Assembly (NCBI GenBank): GCA_904502025.1
Contig: CAJGDJ010000004.1
Span: 1 to 64,000 of the forward strand
Direction: 5' to 3'
DNA: 64,000 nt
From: an uncultured Muribaculaceae bacterium
Lineage (GTDB): Bacteria; Bacteroidota; Bacteroidia; Bacteroidales; Muribaculaceae
Shown piece by piece: positions 25,019-33,780 of the stretch. Position numbers and translations under genes: made by a program. The notes beneath the pieces were generated by a model, which saw only the letters and a list, made by a program, of their open reading frames with translations, ran no database searches and had not been told where the DNA came from. Numbering within the stretch: position 1 is the first letter of the stretch; every line of letters starts with the position of its first letter.

Positions 25019-26176
25019 TCAATTACTATAATCGTTACTAACTTCAATATATATCTTAAAATGATTATCGGGAGGAATCAAAGAGATTGTTCCCGATTTT
25101 AGTTTTTTGTCTAAAATTAATGCCTCCTTAGTTGTCGTTTTTGTATGGCTTGACAGTGGTGAGTATTCGACTTTCATAACTCCATGACTCCCTTGTGCTA
25201 AGTGGTTATTGCTCCAAAGCATAGCAACAATACCCATTGTCATTCTTAAGTTTAGCTCAATACATGGTGCAATTAGATATTCGCCGTTATGATTATATAT
25301 CATCATATCAACTCCCAGGTATCCACTATAATGAGGTGCGATAATTGATGTGAGAATTTTGCTTAATTCGTAGGTAAGTTGATTGAGGGTATCGGGATTA
25401 ATGTATTTAGTTATTGTTTTAGATATAAATTCTTGTGAGCCAATGATGTTGCCACTATAAGCTCCTGCATCGGAATTAAAAAATGAGGATAATCCTTGGT
25501 ATTTTACTTGTTTGCCATTGCTATAAAATAAAACGGCAAAATCATGAACTTTATTAAGTGCTTTTTCGCACATAACAGCCCCTTGTCGATTGATGATGCC
25601 TTTAGCTCTGCGAATGAGCTCGTTTTTGGTTAATTTCGATGAATTTACAATGCCTCTGCCGCTACTCGACCAAGGCGATTTTAGAAATATAGTTTGGTGT
25701 TTATGAAGATAATCAGCAACCATCTCTTCGTTAGTCGCTTCAATTGGGTTAGTTGAGTGGGGTAGGGCTAAAAGTTCATTGATTTGAGTATTTATTTCGA
25801 TAGATATGCGTCTATGACTTAGCTCTCTAATCTTATTGAGTTGGTCGTTATTTGGTAATATATTTTGATTAATGCCAAAATCAAGAAATTGTTTACGGGC
25901 ATTATATGACCACCCCCAAGGAGTACAAAGTGAAATTTCAGAGATAGAATTAAGTGTAGAAATTGACCCTCCGACATTAAACAGTTTTTTTTGTTGATCT
26001 AACCAATTGAGTTGATTTGAATTGGCAATTATTTGATCCTCGTTTTTACAGAACCAAATAGGAAGCAAAGCCCCGGCGTTATGTAGAAGTTGAGCGTTAG
26101 GCGGTGCTGTATATTGAGCTTTGTCTAAAGCTAAAGCCAAATCGTTTTCGGGATTGAAAAGATATAAACGGGGCAT
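25019..26176 (-). CDS. ATP-grasp-like protein, unknown substrate
   Basis: About 385 aa starting MPRLYLFNPENDLALALD. The NPENDLALA opening is a feature I know from uncharacterised Bacteroidales proteins. The middle has FLKSPWSSSGRGIVNSS (residues about 170-186), like the flexible glycine loop of ATP-grasp ligases. Later come YLGVDMMIYN and APCIELNLRMTMG, like the Glu-x-Asn metal site of that fold. A carboxylate-amine or carboxylate-thiol ligase activity is therefore possible but unproven. The frame is open from a GTG at 26194. It follows manA by 25 nt and is probably cotranscribed with it. Confidence 0.75.
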   Translation of the reverse strand: MPRLYLFNPENDLALALDKAQYTAPPNAQLLHNAGALLPIWFCKNEDQIIANSNQLNWLDQQKKLFNVGGSISTLNSISEISLCTPWGWSYNARKQFLDFGINQNILPNNDQLNKIRELSHRRISIEINTQINELLALPHSTNPIEATNEEMVADYLHKHQTIFLKSPWSSSGRGIVNSSKLTKNELIRRAKGIINRQGAVMCEKALNKVHDFAVLFYSNGKQVKYQGLSSFFNSDAGAYSGNIIGSQEFISKTITKYINPDTLNQLTYELSKILTSIIAPHYSGYLGVDMMIYNHNGEYLIAPCIELNLRMTMGIVAMLWSNNHLAQGSHGVMKVEYSPLSSHTKTTTKEALILDKKLKSGTISLIPPDNHFKIYIEVSNDYSN

Positions 26177-26201
26177 TGTAAGGTTTGTGGGCACAATGTC
26201 G

Positions 26202-27188
26202 TTATGGAATGTATGTCGAAATAACTTCGATCCCTTTATTAGATGAAGTTGCTACGTCAATCCATTCGGTTGAGGCTGGAATAAGTAATACATCACCTTG
26301 TTTTAAGATGGCTTTGTTGCCTTTGTCGTCGGTTAAATTGCCTTTGCCTGATGTGACAACTATAATGCGAAAAGAGTCTTTATTAGCAATTTCAATTCGA
26401 CATGAATTATTTACTTTTAGAAGTGTTGTGGCAAAATAATCGCAACGATTAATTTCTACTTCGCAATTGAGTTGAGGTTCGGTGTGAATGCAATATTCAT
26501 CATGAACTTGGTAGTCGATAGTCTCAAGAGCAAGTTCTGTATGGAGTTCGCGTTTTTTGCCATTAAAGTCAGTGCGATTATAGTCATAAACACGATAGGT
26601 GATATCGGAAGATTGTTGTATCTCAAGAAGTAGATTTCCTGCACCAATACTATGAACTCGTCCTGCTGGGAGGTAGAAAATATCTCCTCGTTTTGGCGAA
26701 AAACAGGCAAGTACATCAGTTAATGTATTGTTTTCAATGTGACTTTTAAACTCATTTAGAGTTGTTGGGGTTTTGAATCCAGAATATATGATTGAGCTAT
26801 CTTGAGATTCAAGCATATACCACAATTCGGTTTTTCCACTACAATTGTGGCGAGGTGCTGCAATTTCATCATTAGGGTGTACTTGGATAGACAAATCTTG
26901 GGCGGCATCAATAAATTTGATGAGCAAAGGAAAGTGTACTCCATATTTTTGAAACAAACGTTTACCCATGATTAGCTCCCCTTTTTTTGATAATAATTCG
27001 CTAATCGTCATTCCTTTGAATTCTCCTTCGGCTACCTTAGTTTCAAGTCCATCTAAGCCGGAGATTTCCCATGTTTCACCAATTAAACTGTTTGATGGAG
27101 CAATGCCTTTGAATGTTGCAATGCGTGACCCTCCCCAAAGTACAGATTTGAGTATTGGCGTGAATCTTATAGGAGATATATTGCTCAT
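26202..27188 (-). CDS. manA: Mannose-6-phosphate isomerase, class I
   Basis: About 328 aa, the short class I (B. subtilis-like) type. It interconverts fructose-6-P and mannose-6-P for GDP-mannose and fucose synthesis or mannose use. The zinc site motif IQVHPND and KTELWYML (Gln, His, Glu ligands) lie near residues 95-125. LPAGRVHSIGAGNLLLEIQQSSDITYRVYDY is the conserved catalytic strand (about 165-195), quoted in part: its His and Arg are visible. The in-frame TTG at 27218 lies in the -7 box, so the ATG at 27188 is the start. Confidence 0.93.
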   Translation of the reverse strand: MSNISPIRFTPILKSVLWGGSRIATFKGIAPSNSLIGETWEISGLDGLETKVAEGEFKGMTISELLSKKGELIMGKRLFQKYGVHFPLLIKFIDAAQDLSIQVHPNDEIAAPRHNCSGKTELWYMLESQDSSIIYSGFKTPTTLNEFKSHIENNTLTDVLACFSPKRGDIFYLPAGRVHSIGAGNLLLEIQQSSDITYRVYDYNRTDFNGKKRELHTELALETIDYQVHDEYCIHTEPQLNCEVEINRCDYFATTLLKVNNSCRIEIANKDSFRIIVVTSGKGNLTDDKGNKAILKQGDVLLIPASTEWIDVATSSNKGIEVISTYIP

Positions 27189-27215
27189 ACAATTATTTAG
27201 AGTAAAAAGTATTTG

Positions 27216-27246
27216 CAAAATTAATGAAAAAATCCCTTATCTGCAA
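27216..27246 (-). promoter_or_regulatory. manA promoter
   Basis: On the minus strand TTG (27246-27244), 20 bp, then TAATTTTG (27223-27216), the canonical Bacteroidota arrangement, 27 bp before the ATG. Confidence 0.65.
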
Positions 27247-27290
27247 ATGACCAAATGTTCAAAGTCTGCGATAAATAGATGTTTTTGCCT

Positions 27291-28226
27291 CTAAAATGCT
27301 TTTCGGTATTTGTCGTCAGATGAATCTTCAAGAATGCTCAAATATGAATTATATCTTGATTGAGAGATTTCAGCATTTTCAAGTGCTTGTAGTACCGCAC
27401 ATCCAGGTTCATGGGTGTGAGTGCAGTCGCCAAATCGACAGTTTTGAGAAATCTCAAATATCTCGGGAAAAAAATGAGCAACTTCATGTCGGTCAATGTC
27501 AATGGTGCCAAACCCTTTAACCCCTGGAGTGTCTATTAGATATCCTCCATTGGGAAGTAGAAACATTTCGGAGAATGTTGTGGTGTGCATGCCTGTGTCG
27601 TGTGTAGTCGAAATTTCGGCAGTACGTAAGTTCAATTCTGGCATAATCTTATTTATGATGGTCGATTTGCCAACGCCGGAATTGCCTGATAGTAGGGTAG
27701 TCTTATTGTTAAGAAGTTGTTTGAGTTCGTCAATGCCTTCGCCTGTTTCGGCTGAAATGGTAAGCACTTTATATCCGATTGATTTATATAAATAACACCA
27801 AGCCTCAAGGTAATCGATGTCTTCGTTCTCGTATAGTAAATCAATTTTGTTTACAACAATTATAGATGGAATGCGATATGCTTCTGCAGTCGCCAAAAAA
27901 CGGTCTACAAATGTGGTCGATGTAATAGGGTGAGCAAGGGTAACAATTAGCAGGGCTTGGTCAACATTCGCCGCAATTATATGTGCCTCTTTTGATAAGT
28001 TGCTTGAGCGTCTGATTATATAGTTTTTACGAGGGTCGATTGAGGTGATAAAAGCAGTGTCGTCGGTATTTGGTAGGATTTTAACTAAATCGCCTACGGC
28101 AACCGGATTGGTGGTGCGTATTCCTTTTAGACGAAAGTTTCCTTTAATTTTGCAATTAATTTCATTGCCATCATCGGTTTTGACGACATACCAACTTCCT
28201 GTGTTTTTTATAACTAATCCGTGCAT
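27291..28226 (-). CDS. rsgA: Ribosome small-subunit GTPase RsgA
   Basis: A 311-aa circularly permuted GTPase for late 30S maturation. The N-terminal OB fold comes first (MHGLVIKNTGSWYVVKTDDG). The GTPase motifs follow in permuted order: G4 VVNKIDLL, then G1 LLSGNSGVGKST, then G3 LIDTPGVKGFG. The C-terminal zinc knuckle CRFGDCTHTHEPGC has all ligands. Length is normal. A degenerate -7 box (TATCTTTA, minus 28262-28255) lies upstream. Confidence 0.95.
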   Translation of the reverse strand: MHGLVIKNTGSWYVVKTDDGNEINCKIKGNFRLKGIRTTNPVAVGDLVKILPNTDDTAFITSIDPRKNYIIRRSSNLSKEAHIIAANVDQALLIVTLAHPITSTTFVDRFLATAEAYRIPSIIVVNKIDLLYENEDIDYLEAWCYLYKSIGYKVLTISAETGEGIDELKQLLNNKTTLLSGNSGVGKSTIINKIMPELNLRTAEISTTHDTGMHTTTFSEMFLLPNGGYLIDTPGVKGFGTIDIDRHEVAHFFPEIFEISQNCRFGDCTHTHEPGCAVLQALENAEISQSRYNSYLSILEDSSDDKYRKAF

Positions 28227-28275
28227 TAATATCTAATTGGTTGTTTTTATTTTGTAAAGATACAATTTTTTATTG

Positions 28276-28689
28276 TTATTCGCCGATGATGGTTGCAACA
28301 ATATTGCGTTTCCCTCCATAATTGCGAAATTCAAATAGATATATGCCTTGCCAAATACCTAAATTCAGCTTGTGATTTGATATAGGAATCGTTATAGATG
28401 ATCCAACAATGGTTGATTTGGCATGAGCCGGCATATCATCAGCCCCTTCAAGTGTGTGTTGGTAATAAGGCTCTCGTTCTTTGACGATATGGTCGAAAAT
28501 AGAGGCGAGATCGGTGCGGACATCGGGATCGGCATTCTCATTTATTGTTAATGCTGCAGATGTGTGCTTGATGAATAGATGGAGTATCCCAACTTTGGGC
28601 AATGAGGTTAATTGTTGTTCAATCTCATGGGTAATTAGGTGAGCTCCTCTATGTCGTGAAGTGAGTAATATTTCGCGTTGAATAATCAT
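28276..28689 (-). CDS. YjbQ-family (UPF0047) protein
   Basis: About 137 aa from the ATG at 28689. Upstream in-frame codons to 28800 are hydrophobic, but they contain the promoter box and are unlike the family. Signatures are LHLFIKHTSAALTINENAD and GIWQGIYLFEFRN, plus DDMPAHAKSTIVGSS. The HTSAAL His and the PAHxK motif form the metal/phosphate site of YjbQ/YugU proteins. Weak thiamine phosphate synthase activity has been reported for homologues. The true role is unclear. Confidence 0.92.
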   Translation of the reverse strand: MIIQREILLTSRHRGAHLITHEIEQQLTSLPKVGILHLFIKHTSAALTINENADPDVRTDLASIFDHIVKEREPYYQHTLEGADDMPAHAKSTIVGSSITIPISNHKLNLGIWQGIYLFEFRNYGGKRNIVATIIGE

Positions 28690-28709
28690 TATTGGCTTAA
28701 TTTGAAATG

Positions 28710-28717
28710 CAAATATA
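28710..28717 (-). promoter_or_regulatory. Promoter -7 box of the YjbQ-family gene
   Basis: CAAATATA on the plus strand is TATATTTG on the minus strand, 20 bp before the ATG at 28689. It supports the short start. Confidence 0.55.
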
Positions 28718-28849
28718 CAAATTATTAATAATATGGTTGTATATATTGTATATATTGTTGCTACTATTGTTGAGTTATTGATTTTAGTGGATAAAATCAC
28801 TTAGTTGTATTAGTAATGAGAAAATATGAGAAAATATACACTGCAATGA

Positions 28850-28879
28850 TTGTAATTTCGTGATTTTTTTGTAATTTTG
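28850..28879 (+). promoter_or_regulatory. Promoter of the small winged-helix gene
   Basis: TTG (28850-28852), 19 bp, TAATTTTG (28872-28879), giving a leader of about 45 nt before the ATG at 28931. Confidence 0.65.
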
Positions 28880-28930
28880 CACTCGAAAAAGATTTGTATA
28901 TTAATATTTTAGGTTTAACAAAACAAAAAA

Positions 28931-29140
28931 ATGAACACAGAAACTATTGGAACTTGGGCTGGTCTTATGTGGAATGCCCTTAATGAAGTTGAAACTTTAG
29001 GTTTGAAACAAGTAAAAAAAGCAACTAAATTGAAAGATAAAGAACTTTATGCAGCAATTGGTTGGTTGGCTCGCGAAGGCAAACTCAACATTGTTGAAAA
29101 CGCAGAAGAAAAAGAACTTTACCTTTCTCTCGTAAAGTAA
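28931..29140 (+). CDS. Small winged-helix protein (DUF2582 type)
   Basis: A 69-aa single-domain winged-helix protein. IGTWAGLMWNALNEVETLGL, the helix-turn-helix VKKATKLKDKELYAAIGWLA and a short beta wing (KLNIVENAEEKELYLSL) cover the whole length. Such proteins are common as stand-alone genes in Bacteroidota and may bind DNA. The target is not known. Codon use and the strong promoter suggest good expression. It has its own promoter and a hairpin after the stop, so it looks monocistronic. Confidence 0.88.
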   Translation: MNTETIGTWAGLMWNALNEVETLGLKQVKKATKLKDKELYAAIGWLAREGKLNIVENAEEKELYLSLVK

Positions 29141-29161
29141 AATAAAAAATATCTTTTAATA

Positions 29162-29192
29162 AACGGGATTGTATCAATGATGCAATCCCGTT
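29162..29192. terminator. Hairpin after the winged-helix gene
   Basis: AACGGGATTG (29162-29171) pairs with CAATCCCGTT (29183-29192), and inner pairs extend the stem. The T-run is weak on the plus strand and better on the minus strand. Confidence 0.55.
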
Positions 29193-29279
29193 GTAGTTTA
29201 TGGAGAGTTTGACCATTAGACCAGAGTTTGTGAATGAAGTTAGAGCTTTTGTCCGACTTTCGTCCGACCTAAAAATCAC

Positions 29280-29312
29280 AAAATCCCGTAAGTAATTAAC
29301 TTACAGGATTTT
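29280..29312 (-). terminator. Terminator of tRNA-Ser
   Basis: AAAATCCCGTAAGT (29280-29293) pairs with ACTTACAGGATTTT (29299-29312) with one mismatch and loop AATTA. On the minus strand GTGATTTTT follows. It lies 11 bp after the tRNA 3' end. Confidence 0.7.
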
Positions 29313-29322
29313 ATTTTGACAT

Positions 29323-29412
29323 TGGCGGAGAGGACGAGATTCGAACTCGTGGTAGGATTACTCCTACGACAGTTTAGCAAACTGTTGGTTTCAGCCACTC
29401 ACCCACCTCTCC
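29323..29412 (-). tRNA. tRNA-Ser (anticodon GCU)
   Basis: Read on the minus strand, the acceptor GGAGAGG (29412-29406) pairs with CCTCTCC (29333-29327), followed by G and an encoded CCA. The anticodon loop TTTGCTAAA sits in the stem ACAGT...ACTGT, giving GCT. A long variable arm (CGTAGGAGTAATCCTACCA region) marks it as a class II serine tRNA. The T arm has GTTCGAATC. It reads AGC/AGU codons. Confidence 0.95.
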
Positions 29413-29571
29413 AAGAGGCTTTGCGTTACTGATTTTCAGAAAAGCAATGCAAAGTTAGATAAAATATTTTAATCTGCAATGTTTTTTGTGTATAAATTTT
29501 GTGTTGGATTATTAATTTTGTGAAAATTAAGATATTATAAAAGGAAATTTTTTAATTACAATTTTTGTGAT

Positions 29572-29579
29572 TAAATTTG
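29572..29579 (+). promoter_or_regulatory. mltG promoter -7 box, next to the start codon
   Basis: TAAATTTG ends 5 nt before the ATG at 29585. It lies inside the 5' extension from a GTG at 29567, excluding that start. Confidence 0.55.
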
Positions 29580-29584
29580 TAAAT

Positions 29585-30628
29585 ATGAAAACAAAGAATA
29601 AAACGAAAAACAAACCAAAAAAATATATTCATATCTATTTAATAATAGGTGTTTTTGTAGGATTGATTATAGCCGGTTGTTGTGGCTTTGCTTTTTATTC
29701 ATTCACAAAATATAAAAGAGATGAATGTTGGGTAAAGATTGCAGGAGAAACTAATGTTGAGTTTAGAGATTCATTGATGAGTTCATTAGGAAGTGATTAT
29801 GGTACACGAGTGTATCGCTTATGGTATTTAATGGGAGGAAATGCATCGGTGAGTCAAGGTGCATATAGAATAAAACCGGGTATGTCGGCATTATCAGTAG
29901 CTCGTAAAATAAAAAATAATCATCAAACACCTGTTAAAGTCGTATTTAATAACGTACGAACGATGGATAAATTAGCCGAACGAGTAGTGAAAAATATGAA
30001 ATTTTCTGAACATGATTTTATAAGAGCATGCGATTCTGTGCTAAAGATGGAAGGCTATAAAAAGGAGGAGTATCCTGCAATATTCTTCCCTGATAGTTAT
30101 GAGTTTTACTGGAACGCATCAGCTGAATCGGTTGTTAGAAAGTTTCTAAGTTATTATAATAAATTCTGGAATGATGAGAGGACGCAAAAAGCTAAATATT
30201 TGGGATTGACACCGATGCAGGTGTCGGTAATTGCGTCAATTGTAGAGGAGGAGACAAATAAAGCTGATGAACGACCATTGGTAGCAAGATTGTATATGAA
30301 TCGATTAGATAAAAACATGAAGTTACAAGCTGACCCAACAGTGAAGTTTGCGATAGGAGATTTTTCGCTACGGCGTATAAATCATTCTCATTTGGAAATT
30401 AAATCGCCATATAATACATATAAGAACTATGGTTTGCCGCCGGGACCTATTCGAGTTGTATCAAAAAAAACATTGGAGTCAGTGTTAAATGCCCCCAAGC
30501 ATAACTATTTGTATATGTGTGCAAAAGAAGATTTCTCTGGTTATCATAATTTTGCAGTTGATTATGCCACTCATTTGGTAAATGCTCGTAAATATCAAGC
30601 AGAATTAAATCGTAGAAAAATAAAGTAA
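29585..30628 (+). CDS. mltG: Endolytic murein transglycosylase MltG
   Basis: About 347 aa, YceG-like. It is thought to cut nascent glycan strands and so set their length. A basic cytosolic N-terminus precedes one TM segment (IYLIIGVFVGLIIAGCCGFA, about residues 17-36). A LysM-like part follows, with SVARKIKNN. The catalytic domain has SVIASIVEEETNKADERPLV with the catalytic Glu, then ARLYMNRLDKNMKLQADPTV, SPYNTYKNYGLPPGPI and YLYMCAKEDFSGYHNF. All family motifs are present. It starts 5 nt after a -7 box and the DUF2007 gene follows after 15 nt. Confidence 0.94.
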   Translation: MKTKNKTKNKPKKYIHIYLIIGVFVGLIIAGCCGFAFYSFTKYKRDECWVKIAGETNVEFRDSLMSSLGSDYGTRVYRLWYLMGGNASVSQGAYRIKPGMSALSVARKIKNNHQTPVKVVFNNVRTMDKLAERVVKNMKFSEHDFIRACDSVLKMEGYKKEEYPAIFFPDSYEFYWNASAESVVRKFLSYYNKFWNDERTQKAKYLGLTPMQVSVIASIVEEETNKADERPLVARLYMNRLDKNMKLQADPTVKFAIGDFSLRRINHSHLEIKSPYNTYKNYGLPPGPIRVVSKKTLESVLNAPKHNYLYMCAKEDFSGYHNFAVDYATHLVNARKYQAELNRRKIK

Positions 30629-30643
30629 TAAATAGAGTGCAAT

Positions 30644-30862
30644 ATGAATGAAAATTGGGTTATTATTCGTGAATATGCGACAGACTTTGAAGCTCATGTT
30701 GCAAAAGGAGTCCTTGAAAGTAATGGCGTAATTTGTGTGATTAACAATGAAATTATGTCAAGTGTGTATCCAATGGCTTTTTCGTCATTGGGTTTTGTGA
30801 AATTGCTTGTTAGACAAGAAGATGAAACTCTGGCAAATGAAATGTTAGCCGAGGTTGATTAA
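30644..30862 (+). CDS. DUF2007 family protein
   Basis: A 72-aa protein. The pattern WVIIREYATDFEAHVAKGVLESNGV, then IMSSVYPMAFSSLGFVKLLV and DETLANEMLAE, is that of the DUF2007 (putative signal-transducing) family, a small ferredoxin-like fold also met as a tail domain in other proteins. No catalytic residues are evident. It is probably cotranscribed with mltG. Its stop overlaps the convergent AI-2E transporter gene by 4 nt. Confidence 0.85.
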   Translation: MNENWVIIREYATDFEAHVAKGVLESNGVICVINNEIMSSVYPMAFSSLGFVKLLVRQEDETLANEMLAEVD

Positions 30863-31977
30863 ATGTCAATTGGAGTATCGCATGGTGGTTTGTTATTGTT
30901 TTGTGAGAAATTAGTGTTTTCTCCTAAAACATATCGATTATAGTATGACAGTAATAGAGTTGTCAAAGGTAGTGCGATTATAAGTCCGATAAATCCTAAT
31001 AAAGCTCCCCAAATTGAGAGTGAAAGCAATATGATAGCCGGATTAAGCCCCATTGTTTTACCCATAATTTTAGGTACAATAAACATGTCTTGAATTACTT
31101 GTACAACGCAATAAACAGCCATACATTCGCCCCAAATTGTCCAAAAATTGCAACCGCTGTCAACTGAATACACAAGGCAAAGTAATGTAGCGGGTAGAAA
31201 TGATATAAGCTGTAAATATGGAACCATATTAAGTAAGCCAATAAACATTCCTAATACAACGGCCAATGGTAGTCCAATAATTATGAATCCAATACTAAAA
31301 AGTACACCTACTGAAAATGCTACAAGAGATTGACCTCTAAAATATAAGTTCATGCTTGTTTTTACATCATGTCCAATGCTGAAAACTATGCGACGATAAC
31401 GAGGAGGAACCATTCGTTTTAACCCTCGCATTAGTTTTTCATAATCAAGCATTATGAATATGATGTAAAGAATGACTATAAACCAACCAATTATTCCCAT
31501 AATCAAATCAATTCCACTCGATAGGAATGAAGATGCTATATTATAGATATTTTCAATGTTTTGTTGGGTTATTAATGTTGACAACTTGTTAAAATCAATG
31601 AGTTCTCGTAAATAAATATGAACACTTTCGGGTAGGTATTGAATGTTTGCATTTGCGGTTGCGTATTGTTTGAACATAGCGGCCATTTGTTGCGATTCTG
31701 CAATAATTGTAGGAATGAAAATAAATCCTAAAACTACGAAAATACATAGTGACTCAATTAGAGTGAGAGCAACAGCAGGAAAACGTCGTTTTATTTTGAA
31801 TATCTTGCAGTTAAATTGAACAAGAGGTTCTAACAAGTATGCAACCAAGCAGGCTATGCAAAATGGGAGCAATACACTCGTAAGATAGTTAATGAGCCAT
31901 AATCCTGTTCCGATTAAAAAGATAGTTATGATGATGCGAATAACTCGATCAAAGGTATATGGTTTAGAGTTTGGCAT
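30859..31977 (-). CDS. AI-2E family (PerM-like) membrane transporter
   Basis: A 372-aa protein. About seven or eight TM segments lie in the usual order: a first pair at about 13-55, one near 65-90, a long external helix region (about 90-150), then a cluster from 155 to 345. Family motifs include VALGMFIGLLNMVPYLQLI-like ending (seen as VVLGMFIGLLNMVPYLQL) and IILLSLSIWGALLGFIGLIIALPL. The family was named for autoinducer-2 export but includes unrelated exporters and Na+/H+ antiporters, so the substrate is not predicted. Confidence 0.9.
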   Translation of the reverse strand: MPNSKPYTFDRVIRIIITIFLIGTGLWLINYLTSVLLPFCIACLVAYLLEPLVQFNCKIFKIKRRFPAVALTLIESLCIFVVLGFIFIPTIIAESQQMAAMFKQYATANANIQYLPESVHIYLRELIDFNKLSTLITQQNIENIYNIASSFLSSGIDLIMGIIGWFIVILYIIFIMLDYEKLMRGLKRMVPPRYRRIVFSIGHDVKTSMNLYFRGQSLVAFSVGVLFSIGFIIIGLPLAVVLGMFIGLLNMVPYLQLISFLPATLLCLVYSVDSGCNFWTIWGECMAVYCVVQVIQDMFIVPKIMGKTMGLNPAIILLSLSIWGALLGFIGLIIALPLTTLLLSYYNRYVLGENTNFSQNNNKPPCDTPIDI

Positions 31978-32061
31978 AATTGCAATGTAGATTTATGTTT
32001 CAAAAACTTAATTCATTTTGCGAATATAGCAAATTAATTTTTAATCAACGATGGATTTGTG

Positions 32062-32069
32062 TAACTTTG
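32062..32069 (+). promoter_or_regulatory. Promoter -7 box of the MFS gene
   Basis: TAACTTTG, a perfect box, 37 bp before the ATG at 32107. Confidence 0.6.
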
Positions 32070-32106
32070 TGGCAAAATAAATAATAAATCAATCATATTA
32101 TAGAAA

Positions 32107-33756
32107 ATGGCAGAGAATAAACAATTATTGAGTGATAAAGCTTGGATAAGATGGTCAGCTTTATTATTGCTTGCGTTGGCGATGTTTTTTAGTTATGTTT
32201 TTATGGACATATTATCGCCAATTAAAGACTTAATGCAGTCAACAAGAGGCTGGGATTCAACTGCATTTGGAACAATGCAAGGTTCGGAAACATTCTTGAA
32301 TGTATTTGTGTTCTTTTTGATATTTGCGGGTATTATTCTCGACAAAATGGGTGTAAGGTTTACTGCCTTATTGTCGGGTGTTGTGATGTTAATTGGTGCA
32401 GTAATTAATTGGTATGCTGTAACTAATGCATTTATTGGAAGTGGTCTTGAAGAATGGTTTAATAATAATCTCAATTACATTCCGGTATTTGATGAATTGG
32501 GAATATCTCCATTTTATAAAGGAATGCCTGCTTCGGCTAAATTTGCGGCTATTGGCTTCATGATTTTTGGTTGTGGTGTAGAAATGGCTGGTATAACGGT
32601 AAGCCGAGGTATTGTTAAATGGTTTAAGGGACGTGAAATGGCTCTTGCAATGGGCTCTGAAATGGCTCTTGCTCGATTGGGAGTGGCTACATGTATGATC
32701 TTTTCTCCATTCTTTGCTCGTTTAGGTGGTAATATTGATGTGTCACGTTCTGTAGCATTTGGAGTGGTGCTTTTGATGATTGCATTAATTATGTTCATAG
32801 TATATTTCTTTATGGATAAGAAATTAGATGCACAAACCGGAGAGGCTGAGGAAAAAGAACCATTTCATGTTAGTGATATTGGTGCTATATTGCGTAGTAG
32901 TGGCTTCTGGTTAGTTGCAATGCTATGTGTATTATATTACTCGGCTATTTTCCCATTCCAAAAATATGCTGTAAATATGTTGCAATGTAATTTGTCGTTT
33001 ACCGGTGTTGAAAGTGGTTCATTTTGGGCATCAGAACAAGTAACAATTGTGCAATATTTTATAATGTTAATTGTTGCTGCCGGAGCATTTATCAGTAATT
33101 TTGCAAAAAATAAATCGTTGAAATACTCAATGTTGGGAATTGCAATAATTGCTTTAATAGTCTTCTGTTATATGGGTTATATGCGTCAAAGTGCTGAGAC
33201 TGTATTTGCTGTTTTCCCATTGTTGGCGGTAGGTATTACTCCAATTTTAGGAAATTATGTTGATCACAAAGGTAAAGCTGCGACGATGTTGATATTGGGA
33301 TCAATATTGTTGATAGCATGCCATTTGACATTCGCTTTTGTATTGCCAATGTTTAAAGGTAGTTCTATTAGTGGATTTATTGTTGCATATATTACGATTT
33401 TGGTGTTAGGTGCAAGCTTTTCATTGGTGCCTGCCTCATTGTGGCCAAGTGTTCCCAAATTGGTAGATCAAAAAATTATAGGTAGTGCATACGCTCTAAT
33501 ATTTTGGATACAAAATATTGGATTATGGTTGTTCCCTTTGTTGATAGGTAAGGTTCTTGATAAAACTAATCCAGCGATAACAGAGGGATTGGCTAATGGA
33601 ACAATCTCGTTAGAGCAAGCTGCTACAATGTATGACTATACAGCTCCTCTTATAATGTTAGCATCACTTGGTGTTGCAGCATTGATTATTGGTGTTATAT
33701 TAAAGCGAGTTGACAAAGTGAAAAAACTTGGTCTTGAAGAGCCTAATATTAAATAA
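32107..33756 (+). CDS. Major facilitator superfamily permease, MFSD1-like
   Basis: A 549-aa protein, longer than a standard MFS (about 400-450) because of external-loop insertions near residues 100-145. Some twelve TM segments are visible. The loop motif GIVKWFKGREMALAMGSEMA then LARLG, and late SAYALIFWIQNIGLWLFPLL, resemble the animal lysosomal MFSD1 group and its bacterial relatives, known for dipeptides in MFSD1. That is a motif-level inference, and the substrate here is unproven. It has its own promoter and terminator, so it is monocistronic. Confidence 0.85.
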   Translation: MAENKQLLSDKAWIRWSALLLLALAMFFSYVFMDILSPIKDLMQSTRGWDSTAFGTMQGSETFLNVFVFFLIFAGIILDKMGVRFTALLSGVVMLIGAVINWYAVTNAFIGSGLEEWFNNNLNYIPVFDELGISPFYKGMPASAKFAAIGFMIFGCGVEMAGITVSRGIVKWFKGREMALAMGSEMALARLGVATCMIFSPFFARLGGNIDVSRSVAFGVVLLMIALIMFIVYFFMDKKLDAQTGEAEEKEPFHVSDIGAILRSSGFWLVAMLCVLYYSAIFPFQKYAVNMLQCNLSFTGVESGSFWASEQVTIVQYFIMLIVAAGAFISNFAKNKSLKYSMLGIAIIALIVFCYMGYMRQSAETVFAVFPLLAVGITPILGNYVDHKGKAATMLILGSILLIACHLTFAFVLPMFKGSSISGFIVAYITILVLGASFSLVPASLWPSVPKLVDQKIIGSAYALIFWIQNIGLWLFPLLIGKVLDKTNPAITEGLANGTISLEQAATMYDYTAPLIMLASLGVAALIIGVILKRVDKVKKLGLEEPNIK

Positions 33757-33780
33757 TTAAATAGTTTTTATTCGGTAAAG

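Noticed and set aside
28690..28800. N-terminal hydrophobic extension of the YjbQ-family protein
   Set aside because: It overlaps the -7 box and is absent from the family. The ATG at 28689 gives the usual start.
29085..29279. 64-codon minus-strand ORF near tRNA-Ser, considered as an integrase remnant
   Set aside because: It overlaps the winged-helix gene and two hairpins, and no recombinase motif is visible.
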